Source: Chlorops oryzae
Taxonomy: Eukaryota > Arthropoda > Insecta > Diptera > Chloropidae
NCBI GenBank assembly: GCA_020466095.1
Contig: CM035806.1
Span: 139,374,934 to 139,438,933 of the forward strand
Reading direction: 5' to 3'
DNA length: 64,000 nt
Shown: positions 45,508-55,308 of the stretch, piece after piece
Position numbering within the stretch: the first letter of the stretch is position 1
Layout: every line of letters begins with the position of its first letter
Notes under the pieces: model-generated
Told to the model about the DNA's origin: nothing
The model's input: only the letters and a program-made list of their open reading frames with translations
Database searches by the model: none
Translations under genes and position numbers: made by a program

Positions 45508-46004
45508 AGGTATTGCGCCAATATTTTCAGCAGCAACAGCAAACAAATTTTTGTCTGAACAACCGTTTCCTTGTGCCGAAACACCTTCAGCTGCAGCAGC
45601 AGCAGCATCAACAGCAGCAACACCAACCGAGCTCAAGTTCGATATATAATTTGGCAAATCCAATAGCGACAGTGACAGCAAACGCAGCGGAAGCAGCTGC
45701 AACAGCTGCTGCTCCAGCAATGATAATAGAAACGAGCTGCTAACAACGAAGCCCTGCAACTGTTATACCGGCTAATACCAATAATAGTTGCAACAATAAT
45801 ACTAACAATAACAACAGCTACAACAACAGCAACAACAACATTGAAAACAACAACAAAAATCCTAACCAAAATAATAACAGTGCATCATATAATAATAACA
45901 ACAATAATCATAATTTGAAATGTAGTGTCAACAATGGTAGCGGCAATTCTGATAATTATGACAACACAGAGCAGATTTATAATGCCGAAAGCTCGACAAA
46001 ATCG
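45017..46004 (+). CDS. Candidate exon encoding a Gln/Ala/Asn-rich protein segment, frame-switched
   Basis: After the acceptor TTTTCATTCCAG the sequence opens ATGAGAAAAACATCATCC and stays open for 630 bp, to a stop at 45647-45649. It gives MRKTSSVTSVGSVGVSLPAA, Thr/Ala-rich sequence, RRVRLLTAIQPYCYVGMARL, RLDLQKQQAQ and poly-Gln. At the CAG/GCA array (45480-45508) this frame becomes poly-Ala, while the other frame becomes poly-Gln and continues VLRQYFQQQQQTNF, IYNLANPIATVTANAAEAA to a TAA at 45741-45743, then Asn-rich sequence up to a donor-like TCG|GTAGGT at 46005. A one-base slip in the array would explain it. Alternative donor: CAG|GTATTG at 45510. The composition is typical of opa-rich fly proteins, but long CAA/CAG tracts can be open by chance. 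No domain recognised; same strand and phase-compatible with the exon at 16142. Confidence 0.35.
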
Positions 46005-46320
46005 GTAGGTAGCATTAAACTATTTTTCGATAATTTCCCAAAATACCTATTCATCGTTTTCAAATACATATTGGTTTCTAGTACATCAATATCCAGAGCA
46101 GAAAGCTCTTTAACTGCAGTACGAAATTGCTTATATATGGAGCACAAGTAAAAAAGTCTTTTTATTACATTAAGTTCTCAGGATACAAAGATTTTCTAAG
46201 TACTTTTGAATATGTTTTCATTTAACTTATAATGATTACGCAGACAAAACACATACCTGAAAAATTTTAGTACTAATTTCTAGGTACAATATAAACAGAT
46301 TGGAGATAAATAAGTAAATA
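46005..46320. other. Non-coding stretch, no gene seen
   Basis: The frame that runs on from the putative donor (to 46151) loses the Asn-rich composition and turns hydrophobic at once, as expected for intron sequence. Confidence 0.45.
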
Positions 46321-47247
46321 CCTTGCGGGAAATGTCCCCCTAACATCATCGCTGAAGCCAGAGTGACATTGGAGCCGGAACGCATGCGATTTCATAGGAA
46401 ATTTTATATGACATTTCTACAGAAGCTGGACTGTGAATTCACCGGTGACATTGTCGTGCTAGGGGGTGCGATGGCGAAAAAAGCATATTTGAGAGCAGCA
46501 CATTTGCTCTTTTTCTCTCTAAATGTCAATTTATAGAAACCAGTTTGATAACTCGTTTTTTTTTTGCCCTCTCTTTGAATATTTCGCCTCAGCCAGGGAT
46601 CCAACCCGCGATCTTCAGATTCTGAGTCGAGCACCAGCGTTCCCACTTTGCTACGATCGGCGGTAAAATAGCTCAATTTTTTGAAAAACTTTGAAATCTA
46701 CTGCGTCACTACTTTTCTATGCGAATCTACTCCGTTTTTAAATTTCCCAATCTTTGAACTCTAGTTTACAAAATGTAAGAAGTTGGCAAAGCATTCAATA
46801 TTTTTGACATTTGTGTTGATATGAAAAAAGATAACGTTTGACAATTTTTCAAACGAGTTTAAATTCAAATAAGGATACTGGAATCAATTTTTGTGTGAAG
46901 ACATTATTTTGGGCTTGTTTAATGTGATGCAAACTCACTTTTTTTTTTTTGATCTACTCCGATAATTCCATTTTACTCCGTTTTTTTTTTATCGTTTACT
47001 ACGGTTTTGTGTGTGGTGAGTGGTGGGAACGCTGTCGAGCACTCATCATCTACGCCACTTCATGCTAACACTGAACTGACGCTAAAACTTTATTTAAATT
47101 TCAGTAGCCAATGAGAGTCAAGCACATGAACAGCATCCCTCCACGATGACATGTCCTCCAAGATGTCACACATGACAATGTCACCTATATGTCATCGATG
47201 ACATCACTGGTGACTTTGTCATGCAGGAGATAATTTCTGCAACCCGG
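46321..47247 (-). mobile_element. Element B copy 2, inverted and split by a hAT MITE
   Basis: It runs CTTGCGGGAAATGTCCCCC, GGAGCCGGAACGCATG, CTAGGGGGTGCGATGGCG and so on, co-linear with the complement of 28664-28111, ending GTCATGCAGGAGATAATTTC. The termini are more eroded than in copy 1. Without the 400-bp MITE and its duplication the copy is about 520 bp. Confidence 0.82.
46635..47034 (-). mobile_element. hAT-type MITE, copy 2 (400 bp)
   Basis: The ends are CAGCGTTCCCAC and GTGGGAACGCTG, with perfect 8-bp target duplications TCGAGCAC (46627-46634 and 47035-47042). The empty site GTGCTCGACTC is visible in element B copy 1 (28316-28330 region), where the sequence is uninterrupted. It landed between the A-box and B-box of the tRNA-like core of element B. 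Confidence 0.93.
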
Positions 47248-48567
47248 TAAAGTTTGAGAGAGACGGCTATAATTACACCCTTTAAATTCTTCAAATCTCC
47301 AAAAAATTTTACATTTCCGATATCAGTGTCCATGTTGGCTCTTAAGAATGAGCTCTTATCAACTGTTTTCGCATTAATTTTGCATTAATAAAAAAAAAAA
47401 ATTACATATGGTTATGTTTCACATCGCAAAGTAAACCCGAAAAGGCGAATGCTCAATACTTTACTCTTCCATTACTTGCTGCCGGCTCAGTCCAAGCGAA
47501 ATTTCAAATTTCATATGTTGAGCACATTACTCACGAACTGGCGGCTGAGGGCCATAATGCTTAAACCTTACGTATGCTAAGAAATATTTCAAGTTCATCA
47601 CAAATTGGGTAGAGGCAACCTTTTACTACTGCATTAAATTGTATAAGTTTGTACTAAATAACTCACTACCTTTCAAGAGCTATTTTCGTTTTGTACGAAC
47701 TTTTGCGCAAAAAATTATCCCATTTTATTGCGCTGCCTAGGCTCCCGCGCATATGGGGTTAGCTCTAGCTGACCTTCAAAAATACGTCAACAAGCTTTCC
47801 GCTGACCTACTTTTGTCATCTGACTTACCCATAACTTATTTTTCCTATCCCTTGTCCTAACACCCTATTGTAATATAGATATCGTTATCTTAGTTACGTA
47901 CCAAAAAGTTTAAGCTATGGCTAAATCTTAATCTTTCGAAGTAAAAATGGTAGTTACCAAGTCAAATTAAACCGGTCTTCGAGAATTCGATATTCGAAAA
48001 TGTGCTGCCACATTTTGAAATTTAAGAATTTACTTAAACCGGTCTGGTAACTACCACCCTTAATGTATAAAATAAAAATGTTTTCAAAATTAATTTTTTT
48101 GCATATTTCGATATACCGTCCCCAAATACACCATGATAAAAAAAATTAAGGTTCTTAGATCAAAAATAACGGATATACAAGCAATTAAAATAGTAGCCCT
48201 AACTGACTTCAAACACTTCTTTAAACAAAAAGCCCTAACCCGCTTCAATTGTGGTAGCTAAATCTCACAATTTCGGACCGACTGAGTTGAACTTTGGAAC
48301 AGAGCTTATTGCTGTGTCCCAAAAGTGGAAAAACTGAACATTGATATGCTGCCACGCGTATTTTTTGCTCCACGTCCACTCAAAGTTCATAAATAGAGCA
48401 CTTATGAACCCCCTGAAAATCGTATGAAAATTTCGAAAAATTGTATTTTGGTAAATTGTCGCTGTTAAGGGGATGGTATAGTTTTAAAGCCAAAAAAAGG
48501 CATGTTTTCATAATTTTTTTGTGAAGACATGAATAATGTTGGTGTATTTATTTCATACATATATGTA
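47248..48567. other. Non-coding stretch with one small inverted repeat
   Basis: TGGTAGTTACCAAGTC (47948) is mirrored by CTGGTAACTACCA (48056), with TTAAACCGGTC inside both arms; about 109 bp. No coding region was recognised. Confidence 0.5.
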
Positions 48568-50080
48568 TACTAGCGTTACCCGGCGCGCGTTGCTACGCCC
48601 CAAATTGAAAGTCTATTTAATGGAAAGTCAGTAGTTTTATTGCATATGATAATTATAATATTTTACTTCGTGACAGACAGATTTCAAACTTCTTAATTTT
48701 TTTTAATTCAATAAAAAAAACCTTCAAACTGGTTCCAAAGATCAATTTACATTTGTCCGTCTACATCTTTGGAATCTCAGGCGACTCCTGGAAAAAGAAC
48801 TAATTTCCTTATAGTATTGTAGGATTGCCAAAGAATCTATACAATTAAAAAATCTTTAAAAAATCCTCCATATTGAATCTGGATATATTATTTGAATGTA
48901 TCCTTTGAAATCTTTTGAACTTCATGTCACTCTTGAAACCAAAAAGATGACAGTTTTCCTTGCAGGATTGTAGGATATACCAAATGATCATCTACACAAT
49001 TAAAAACATCTCTATTAAATAGAAATTTTGAATTTCATGCGACTCCTGGAAAAAGGACTAATTTCCTTACAGGATTGCAGGATTGCCAATGGATCTATAC
49101 AATTAAAAAACCTTTAAGAAATCCTCCATATTAAATCTGGATGTATTATTTGAATGTATCCGTTGAAATCTTTTGAACTTCAGGTCACTCTTCAAACCAA
49201 AAAGATGACAGTTTTCGTTACAGGATTGTAGGATATGCCAAATCAACATCTAAACAATCAACATTTAAGGAATTAAAAAAATCTCTATTAAATAGAACTG
49301 CGTTTATAACTTTAATCTTCTGCCCACATCCAAACGCAAGTTCAATTTAACTCGTTATTTGTGGGCGCAGCAGCTGCCGCTCATCTATAAGAAAATTACA
49401 AAAAAAGTCTTTTCACCCATTTTCTACCCTTCCCCCTTTCCTTCTTTTCCCCTTTTCCCCCTCTTCTTCCTTTTCCACCTTTCCCTCTCTCTTCCCTCTC
49501 GCCCCTCTTTCAAATATTGAAAATTAAAGCTTTGCAAAATTTCGGGTCATGGTCGTGGTCCGATTATAACCGCAATAAAGCAGGCATTCTTTCAAAGTTA
49601 TACCGTACATACATATAACTACGCATTACCAGCTTTAAAACGATACCCACTTCACAATTTCAGGATAAGTGGTTTAAAATTTGCCAATTTCTCTGCGTAC
49701 TACCCATCCAATTTTTTGCCACTATTCCAGTTATATCAAGGAAGTCTTAACAAACATTTTCACCTCAGTACATCAACTTTTTTAAATATTTTTTAAATTT
49801 TCAATTTTCGCGGTTTGTGGTCGTCATTCTTTTAAAATTATAGCCTACATATATCTACTCGTAAACAGCTTTCCAACGATACCCATTTCACAACTTAAGC
49901 ATAAGTGGTTTAAAACTTACCAATTACTCGCGAACTACCTCATCTAGCGGTATCAAATAAACCTATAAACCTTCTCCACTACCTACTAAGTATACATACC
50001 AATTTTCATAAAAATCGGTCGAGCGGTTTCGGCGTCCATCGATCACAAATATACTAACATCCATTTTTATATATATAGAT
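48568..50080. mobile_element. 1.5-kb dispersed repeat (TACCCGGCGCGCGTTG ... TATATATAGAT) with internal tandem structure
   Basis: It begins ACTAGCGTTACCCGGCGCGC and ends ATCGGTCGAGCGGTTTCGGC, CACAAATATACTAACATCC and TATATATAGAT, a start and end combination typical of abundant non-coding repeats across insects. Inside is a 258-bp tandem duplication (48781-49038 and 49039 to about 49300), in which each unit is itself two diverged halves. A second duplication of about 238 bp spacing covers 49550-49700 and 49800-49960. A C/T-rich block spans 49415-49510. No coding capacity. Class unresolved: Helitron-like or LINE-derived. Confidence 0.65.
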
Positions 50081-50310
50081 TTGCAAGTGCATTACCATTT
50101 GGGTGAAATGCTCCCTTATGTAATCAACTGTATATAATCGAATACCTCATCAACAGTATGAATAATGCAGCGGCTCGGCATGGTGGCGAAAAACCCCGGC
50201 TAAGCTCGCCGTTGGCGTGGGGCCTTGCCATCCGCACCAATTTGCTAACACTAAACGAATAAGATTTCATGCCGATGTTTGAGGTTAGTTAGAGATAAAA
50301 AAAAATAGGG

Positions 50311-50317
50311 AGAGAAC

Positions 50318-50387
<70 letters not shown>

Positions 50388-50406
50388 GAGAGAGAGAGAG
50401 AGAGAA
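50311..50406. repeat. (GA)n microsatellite
   Basis: About 45 GA units with single CAG/TGA interruptions; the Ser/Leu-rich minus-strand frames here are artefacts. Confidence 0.96.
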
Positions 50407-50616
50407 ACCGAATGGAAATAACTTTATAGAAAGAAAAAAGAAAATAAATAAATACAATTTTGTTTGAGTACTCCATTTTTCCATGGTTTTAAACTTAATC
50501 TGCATCAAAAAAAAATTTGATTTCTTTATTTATTTTTTTGGTTTTAATTAAGTTTTTTCTCTCTCCTGTAAAATTCTAAATTTGTTAGTTAGGGCCTTTC
50601 TACATTAAGGTGACGA

Positions 50617-51654
50617 CCCAAGTAACAAAAATGTTTGTTATCATAACTTAAAGAAGTAGTGAAGAAGGCTACAAAAGGTTTTCACTCCGTCTTTAAGACA
50701 TATTAAAGTACAAATTAAGTGCAAAAGGGCCCATGTGGGCGGTCCGATAGAAGAAATTGAGAAGCGTATTTCTATCTTAATTGCCACTTAAATAGGAGAG
50801 CTTATGAGTTTATAAAAACATTCTCTATCTCTTTTTATCCCATTGATTTAAATTCTAATGATAAAATGAAACGAAAACATATTTCGCAGAGGGTGTTGGT
50901 TCTGTCTAAAATTTTATTGACAAGATATTTGTGTTCATCAATGCTATGATAAGTAAAATAAATGACTTTGGCTTTTGTTCGTTACGCCAAATTGAAGCGA
51001 TTTTACAAACGCAACGACTTTTTCGGTGAAATAACCCCTTCAAAATTCACGCGCCTTCATAATTGTTTGAATTGATGAAATATTTTTGTAAAAAAATTAC
51101 GCTGAAATCAATGCACTGGTGCTTAAAAACGTGTTTTTATGTAGGGTTTTAGTATATATAATACTTTTCTTAAGTCAAATAATTTGCAAAGATTAACTCG
51201 TAAGCATTTTAAATTTCGTACAATCGTAAGTATTACTGCAAATTAGAAGGAATAAAAATATAATAATTTGATTAGGAAAAGTTTAACATCCGAGCGTACA
51301 CCATTCCCTTCGGTGGTCGACACTGGACTGAAATGCAGGGTGGCCATAATTTTTTCCATTTTGACAGCACCCGTTGATGAAAAACACTTTACTAATTTAA
51401 GTACGATATTCGAAGTATTAAATACGTCCCATCATACCGATTTAATGCTTCGAATATGGCTACTAATTTCAGAACCATCTTAGACTGCTTTAAGAATGAT
51501 ATTAAATACCAATTTAAAACCAAAGTGACAGCTCTACTTTAAAACCGATTTAAGTGACATTAAAGGAGGGAGGATTCAAATACCAAAAACTGATCATATT
51601 AAGTTTGAATAAAGAAATGAAATACCGAATGAATACCACATTTTGCTACTTGGG
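50617..51654. mobile_element. 1.04-kb TIR element, CCCAAGTARCAAAA ends
   Basis: CCCAAGTAACAAAAATG at 50617 is mirrored by CATTTTGCTACTTGGG ending 51654. The interior has short inverted motifs but no recognised transposase; the + frame 51268-51483 has no known domain. The target duplication is unclear. It could be a non-autonomous element or an old deletion derivative. Confidence 0.6.
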
Positions 51655-52089
51655 GATATGTACCTACATACATACATACAATCTATAAAGTCCAAGTTCA
51701 AATTGAAGTTTTTGTTTTGTACATTTAGTTCTAAGGCTACACTGATATATTTTAGTGCTCATAAAAGTACTTTAACTTATAAGAACCAAGAAGACATACT
51801 TTTTGTTGGGTATACAAAAAACCATTTCGGATGTTTTTTAGTGCAAGAACTCACTCAGTTGCCCCTTACGATCGGGTTTTTTTTACAATTTATCTGGTTT
51901 GATTTTATCGTTCTACAGCTTTTGTTCAACAGATTAACTTAACGTATGACTTCTGTTTTAGTACAATCAACATGTGATAAATTTAACAGTGACTTATCAC
52001 ACAACACACAAAAAAAAAAAAAGAAATTATGTGATCACTTCTTGAATTTTGGTGCAGCACATAATTTTATACCAATTTTAGTACATATT
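51655..52089. other. Non-coding stretch, no gene seen
   Basis: It includes a TACATACA run at 51661-51680 and an A run near 52009-52023. Nothing recognised. Confidence 0.5.
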
Positions 52090-52270
52090 CCGACGACCTC
52101 CGTAGAGTAGTTGCTTGAGATGCCAATTTACGATGCGAGTAGCTCTGGGCTTAACTTTCAGTTCGGTCGTGGATATTCGTGTTATCGAACTTCCCTCGTG
52201 GTATCACCACGGACCGATGCGAGTAGCCCAAGTGTGCCACCCTTCATCATGGCAGCCTCATTTACTTAAC
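52090..52270 (+). mobile_element. tRNA-derived SINE-like copy, + strand, diverged
   Basis: It starts CGACCTCCGTAGAGTAGTTG, like the CTCCGTGGCG and CTCCGTAGCG heads at 6.9 and 21.1 kb. The 3' part CCTCGTGGTATCACCACGGA matches the complement of the 3' part of the 19.8-kb SINE (TCACAATGGGCC preceded there by CCTCGTGGTA). The B box is degraded (GGGCTTAAC). Frames across it are not genes. Confidence 0.5.
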
Positions 52271-53984
52271 CCTATCCAACTTAGTAAAAATTCTAAGCAT
52301 TTTATTTTCAAAACCTTCAATATAGTCGTTATTATATTTTATATTATTTTGGGTTCATCTATTTTTTGGTTCTTCATTTCAAGTAGTTCAGATCCTTTAA
52401 TATACGAAAACTTTCGAGAGCAAGGAACATTTGACATGACATTTCACTACAAAAACGTACCTGGCTCCTCCTGTGTTCGCCACGAACTCTTCACTGAAAT
52501 GTGGACAAAAGTTTATGCAAAATTACTTGAACGCATGTGCATATCCCTCATGTGCCCACTAGCATCTATTTCTGTTAAATCTATTAGTACAGCATTAGTT
52601 ACAACAAGAACAACCACAACAACAAAATTATTTGTTAAATGGTGAAACACTTGTTCTTCAAAATTCTTTTAGAAATTTTTTAAAAGTATTTTATTTTTAT
52701 TTCTTGATTGCTTGAATTGACTCTCGTTTGACCTTATTCGAATTTCCCCCACCGTCTCACTCGCTGCGTCTTCCTCCGCATAAGCTAAAAGCTTCAATCA
52801 TCAATCAATTTTCTTTCTGCTGCAACAACATTGCTTCCTGTTCTTGCCTAGATGCCTGGCTAAAATGTGGGTCCCTTTGCATGCCTCTTCCTTTCTTTTT
52901 CTTTTCCTTTTTCTTTTGCTCTTTCCATTTCCCGTTCCGATTTTGATGCCGATTCCCATTCTCATTCCGATTCCGATTCTGATTGCGTTATCCCTCTCGA
53001 TTCTCTTCCTGTTCTCAGTTTTAAAATAAACTTGCATTCAAATGCAATCATGATTTCCATATTTTTGATTTTTGATGTTCGATTTTGGATTTTTGATTGC
53101 GCTCTTTACATGTAGCTTCTTTCTTTTCCTTTCGTTCTCGCTCTTTCCTTTTCGCTAAGCCCTGTGCCGCACCCACTCCGACTCCGACTCCTACTTCCAT
53201 CACCATCGCCATCACATTTTCCATTTAAATTGGACCATCCAAGTGCAGGAATTGATTGCGCTTGCAATTCTCTTTTAAATCCCACTCGGCGAAGTAGTAT
53301 CTATGTATGTATGTATATGGGTGGTTGTGTGTCATTTCCTCGGAGGAAAAAAAATGGACAAAAAAAGAAAAAAATGGAAAGAACCCCTAACAAAAAAAAA
53401 AAAAATTAGCCCGGAAGTGTAGACCGCTTCAAATATACAGGCAGCTTTTTAGACGTTGGTGTGCCTGGCTTTTCTTTTAGTTATTTTTAAATTTTCGTGA
53501 AACTTGCAATTGCATCAACAGAGAATGCGTTTTGGACATCACGTACTGACCAGAAGACCAAAATTGTGATTGGAATAAATAAGCTTAGCAAAAGCTTAGC
53601 GCCGCAACGCAAAGCAAAGCACAGAAAGGCAAGGCAAGGCGAGGCGAAGCGAGGCAAAACTTGGAAAAGCAAATTTATGCACGTTTGCACATTCGGAAAA
53701 GGCCCAAAAATTGATCACTGTACGCTTGTGAATATCGGGTTATGTTACATTTGGACAGTTTTCAAGGCTATGGGAAAATTCTCTTTGATGGTTCGTTCAG
53801 TGAGTGAAGTTAGATAGCGAAGTGCTTTTTAGCACTTTTCGCAGCTCACTTTTCATAGGGTTTTAAATAGGATTAAGTTCGATTGATGCTTGACAAAAAA
53901 AAAAAAAAAAATTAAATTGAAACGATTGAAGAAACCTTCTATTTATTAAATTATATATCTTGCTAGGTAGGTAGGTAGGTTGAA
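52271..53984. other. Non-coding stretch with diverged short repeats
   Basis: ATTCCGATTCC-type repeats lie at about 52930-52985, CTCCGACTCC repeats at 53176-53200, and AAAGCAAAGC / AGGCAAGGCGAGGCG repeats at 53595-53660. No exon was recognised. Confidence 0.5.
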
Positions 53985-54212
53985 GTGGCTGCCACTTAGG
54001 CCGTTAATCGGCCCATTGTGATAACAAGCAGGTTTTCTTGTGTTTGTGTGAGTGTATGTCTTTTTATGTAGTGTGCCCCTAACATGCGATTTTTTGAAAA
54101 ACCAGTGCTAGGCTTGGAACATTACACTCCGTTTCGCCTGTGCCGGGAATCGAACCTCGGACCCTGGGATCAAGAGCATAGCACGCATCCCCTTCGCTAT
54201 CCCAGAGCCACA
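53985..54212 (-). mobile_element. tRNA-derived SINE, minus strand, second full copy
   Basis: The minus strand begins GTGGCTCTGGGATAGCGAAG, with A-box-like GATAGCGAAGGGGATGCG, then CCGAGGTTCGATTCCCGGC, a perfect B box, then the same body as 19809-20032 (AACATTACACTC, ATGCGATTTT, AGTGTATGTCTT on the + strand) and the 3' part ATCACAATGGGCCGATTAAC. It is followed on that strand by TACCTACCTACC, a short tail repeat. Confidence 0.82.
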
Positions 54213-54754
54213 TATTATATATCTTGCTAAGTGTAGTAAAATTATGAAGCAAAGAATACGCCCTTTGACCACCACACTTAATTGTATGAAGTTAAAGTAA
54301 AAACTCTGAACGATTCTGAGTAGGTATCGAGAGTTTTTTTTTTTTTTTGTGTGTTCTTGTGTACCTTGCTGCAGTTACAGCATGTGATTATTGTTTTATT
54401 TGTATAAACAAGATGCAAATGAATCGGTAATTTCACAAACATTTGAAGTCAAATTTTTGTCTTTTTGAATGTTTTGTTGTTTTAAAGGAAGGAAGCGTAT
54501 TCCGGGAAAAGTACACGTAAGCCAAAAGATTTCTTCCTCCTTAAAGCTGAACTAAGGATGAAAGAACAAATCCTTCAAGACTCAGTGGTTCAATCAGAAA
54601 GCAATTTTAAATGTTTCCTAAAAAATTGTATTGTGACTTATGAGGTTTTTGAAATGATCGATTCAATTATGACGACAATCAGTAGTGTATCTTGTCACTG
54701 TTTTCGACCGTTCTTGTGCTTCTTTGGGACATTTATAGATTCACTCAATGAAAC
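54213..54754. other. Non-coding stretch, no gene seen
   Basis: AT-rich sequence that includes a T run at 54334-54348. The long + frame starting at 54558 becomes pure CT repeat after 54755 and is not supported as a gene. Confidence 0.5.
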
Positions 54755-55308
54755 CCCCTCTCCCTCTCTCTCCTTCTCTCTACCTTTCTCTCCCTCTCTC
54801 TTCCTCTCTCTTCCTCTCTCTTCCTCTCTCTTCCTCTCTCTTCCTCTCTCTTCCTCTCTCTTCCTCTCTCTTCCTCTCTCTTCCTCTCTCTTCCTCTCTC
54901 TTCCTCTCTCTCTTCCTCTCTCTTCCTCTCTCTTCCTCTCTCTTCCTCTCTCTTCCTCTCTCTTCCTCTCTCTTCCTCTCTCTTCCTCTCTCTTCTCTCT
55001 CTTCCTCTCTCTTCCTCTCTCTTCCTCTCTCTCCTCTTCTTCTCTCTCTTCCTCTCTCTTCTCCTCTCCTCTCTTTCCTCTCTCTTCCTCTCTCTTCCTC
55101 TCTCTTCCTCTCTCTTCCTCTCTCTTCCTCTCTCTTCCTCTCTCTTCCTCTCTCTTCCTCTCTCTTCCTCTCTCTTCCTCTCTCTTCCTCTCTCTTCCTC
55201 TCTCTTCTCTCTTCTCTCTCCTCTCTCCCCTCTCTGTCTCCCTCTTTCTCTCCCTGTCTATCACTCTCCCTCTCTCTCTCCCTCTCTCGCTCTCTCTCTT
55301 TCTCTCTC
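54755..55308. repeat. Pyrimidine minisatellite, unit CTCTCTTCCT (10 bp)
   Basis: About 40 tandem copies of the 10-bp unit, with 8- and 12-bp variants, make a strand of about 550 bp that is almost all C/T. It contains two sub-arrays (about 54790-54990 and 55072-55205) separated by irregular CT sequence. The 280-residue + frame and the 238-residue minus frame are artefacts of the array. Confidence 0.96.

Noticed and set aside
45510..45533. Tiny intron (GTATTG ... TTTTCAG) inside the CAG array that would restore the frame
   Set aside because: It would be only about 22-24 bp, below the size of spliceable fly introns.
44992..45759. Minus-strand Leu/Val/Ala/Cys-rich frames opposite the candidate exon
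   Set aside because: They are antisense shadows of the CAA/CAG/GCA tracts.
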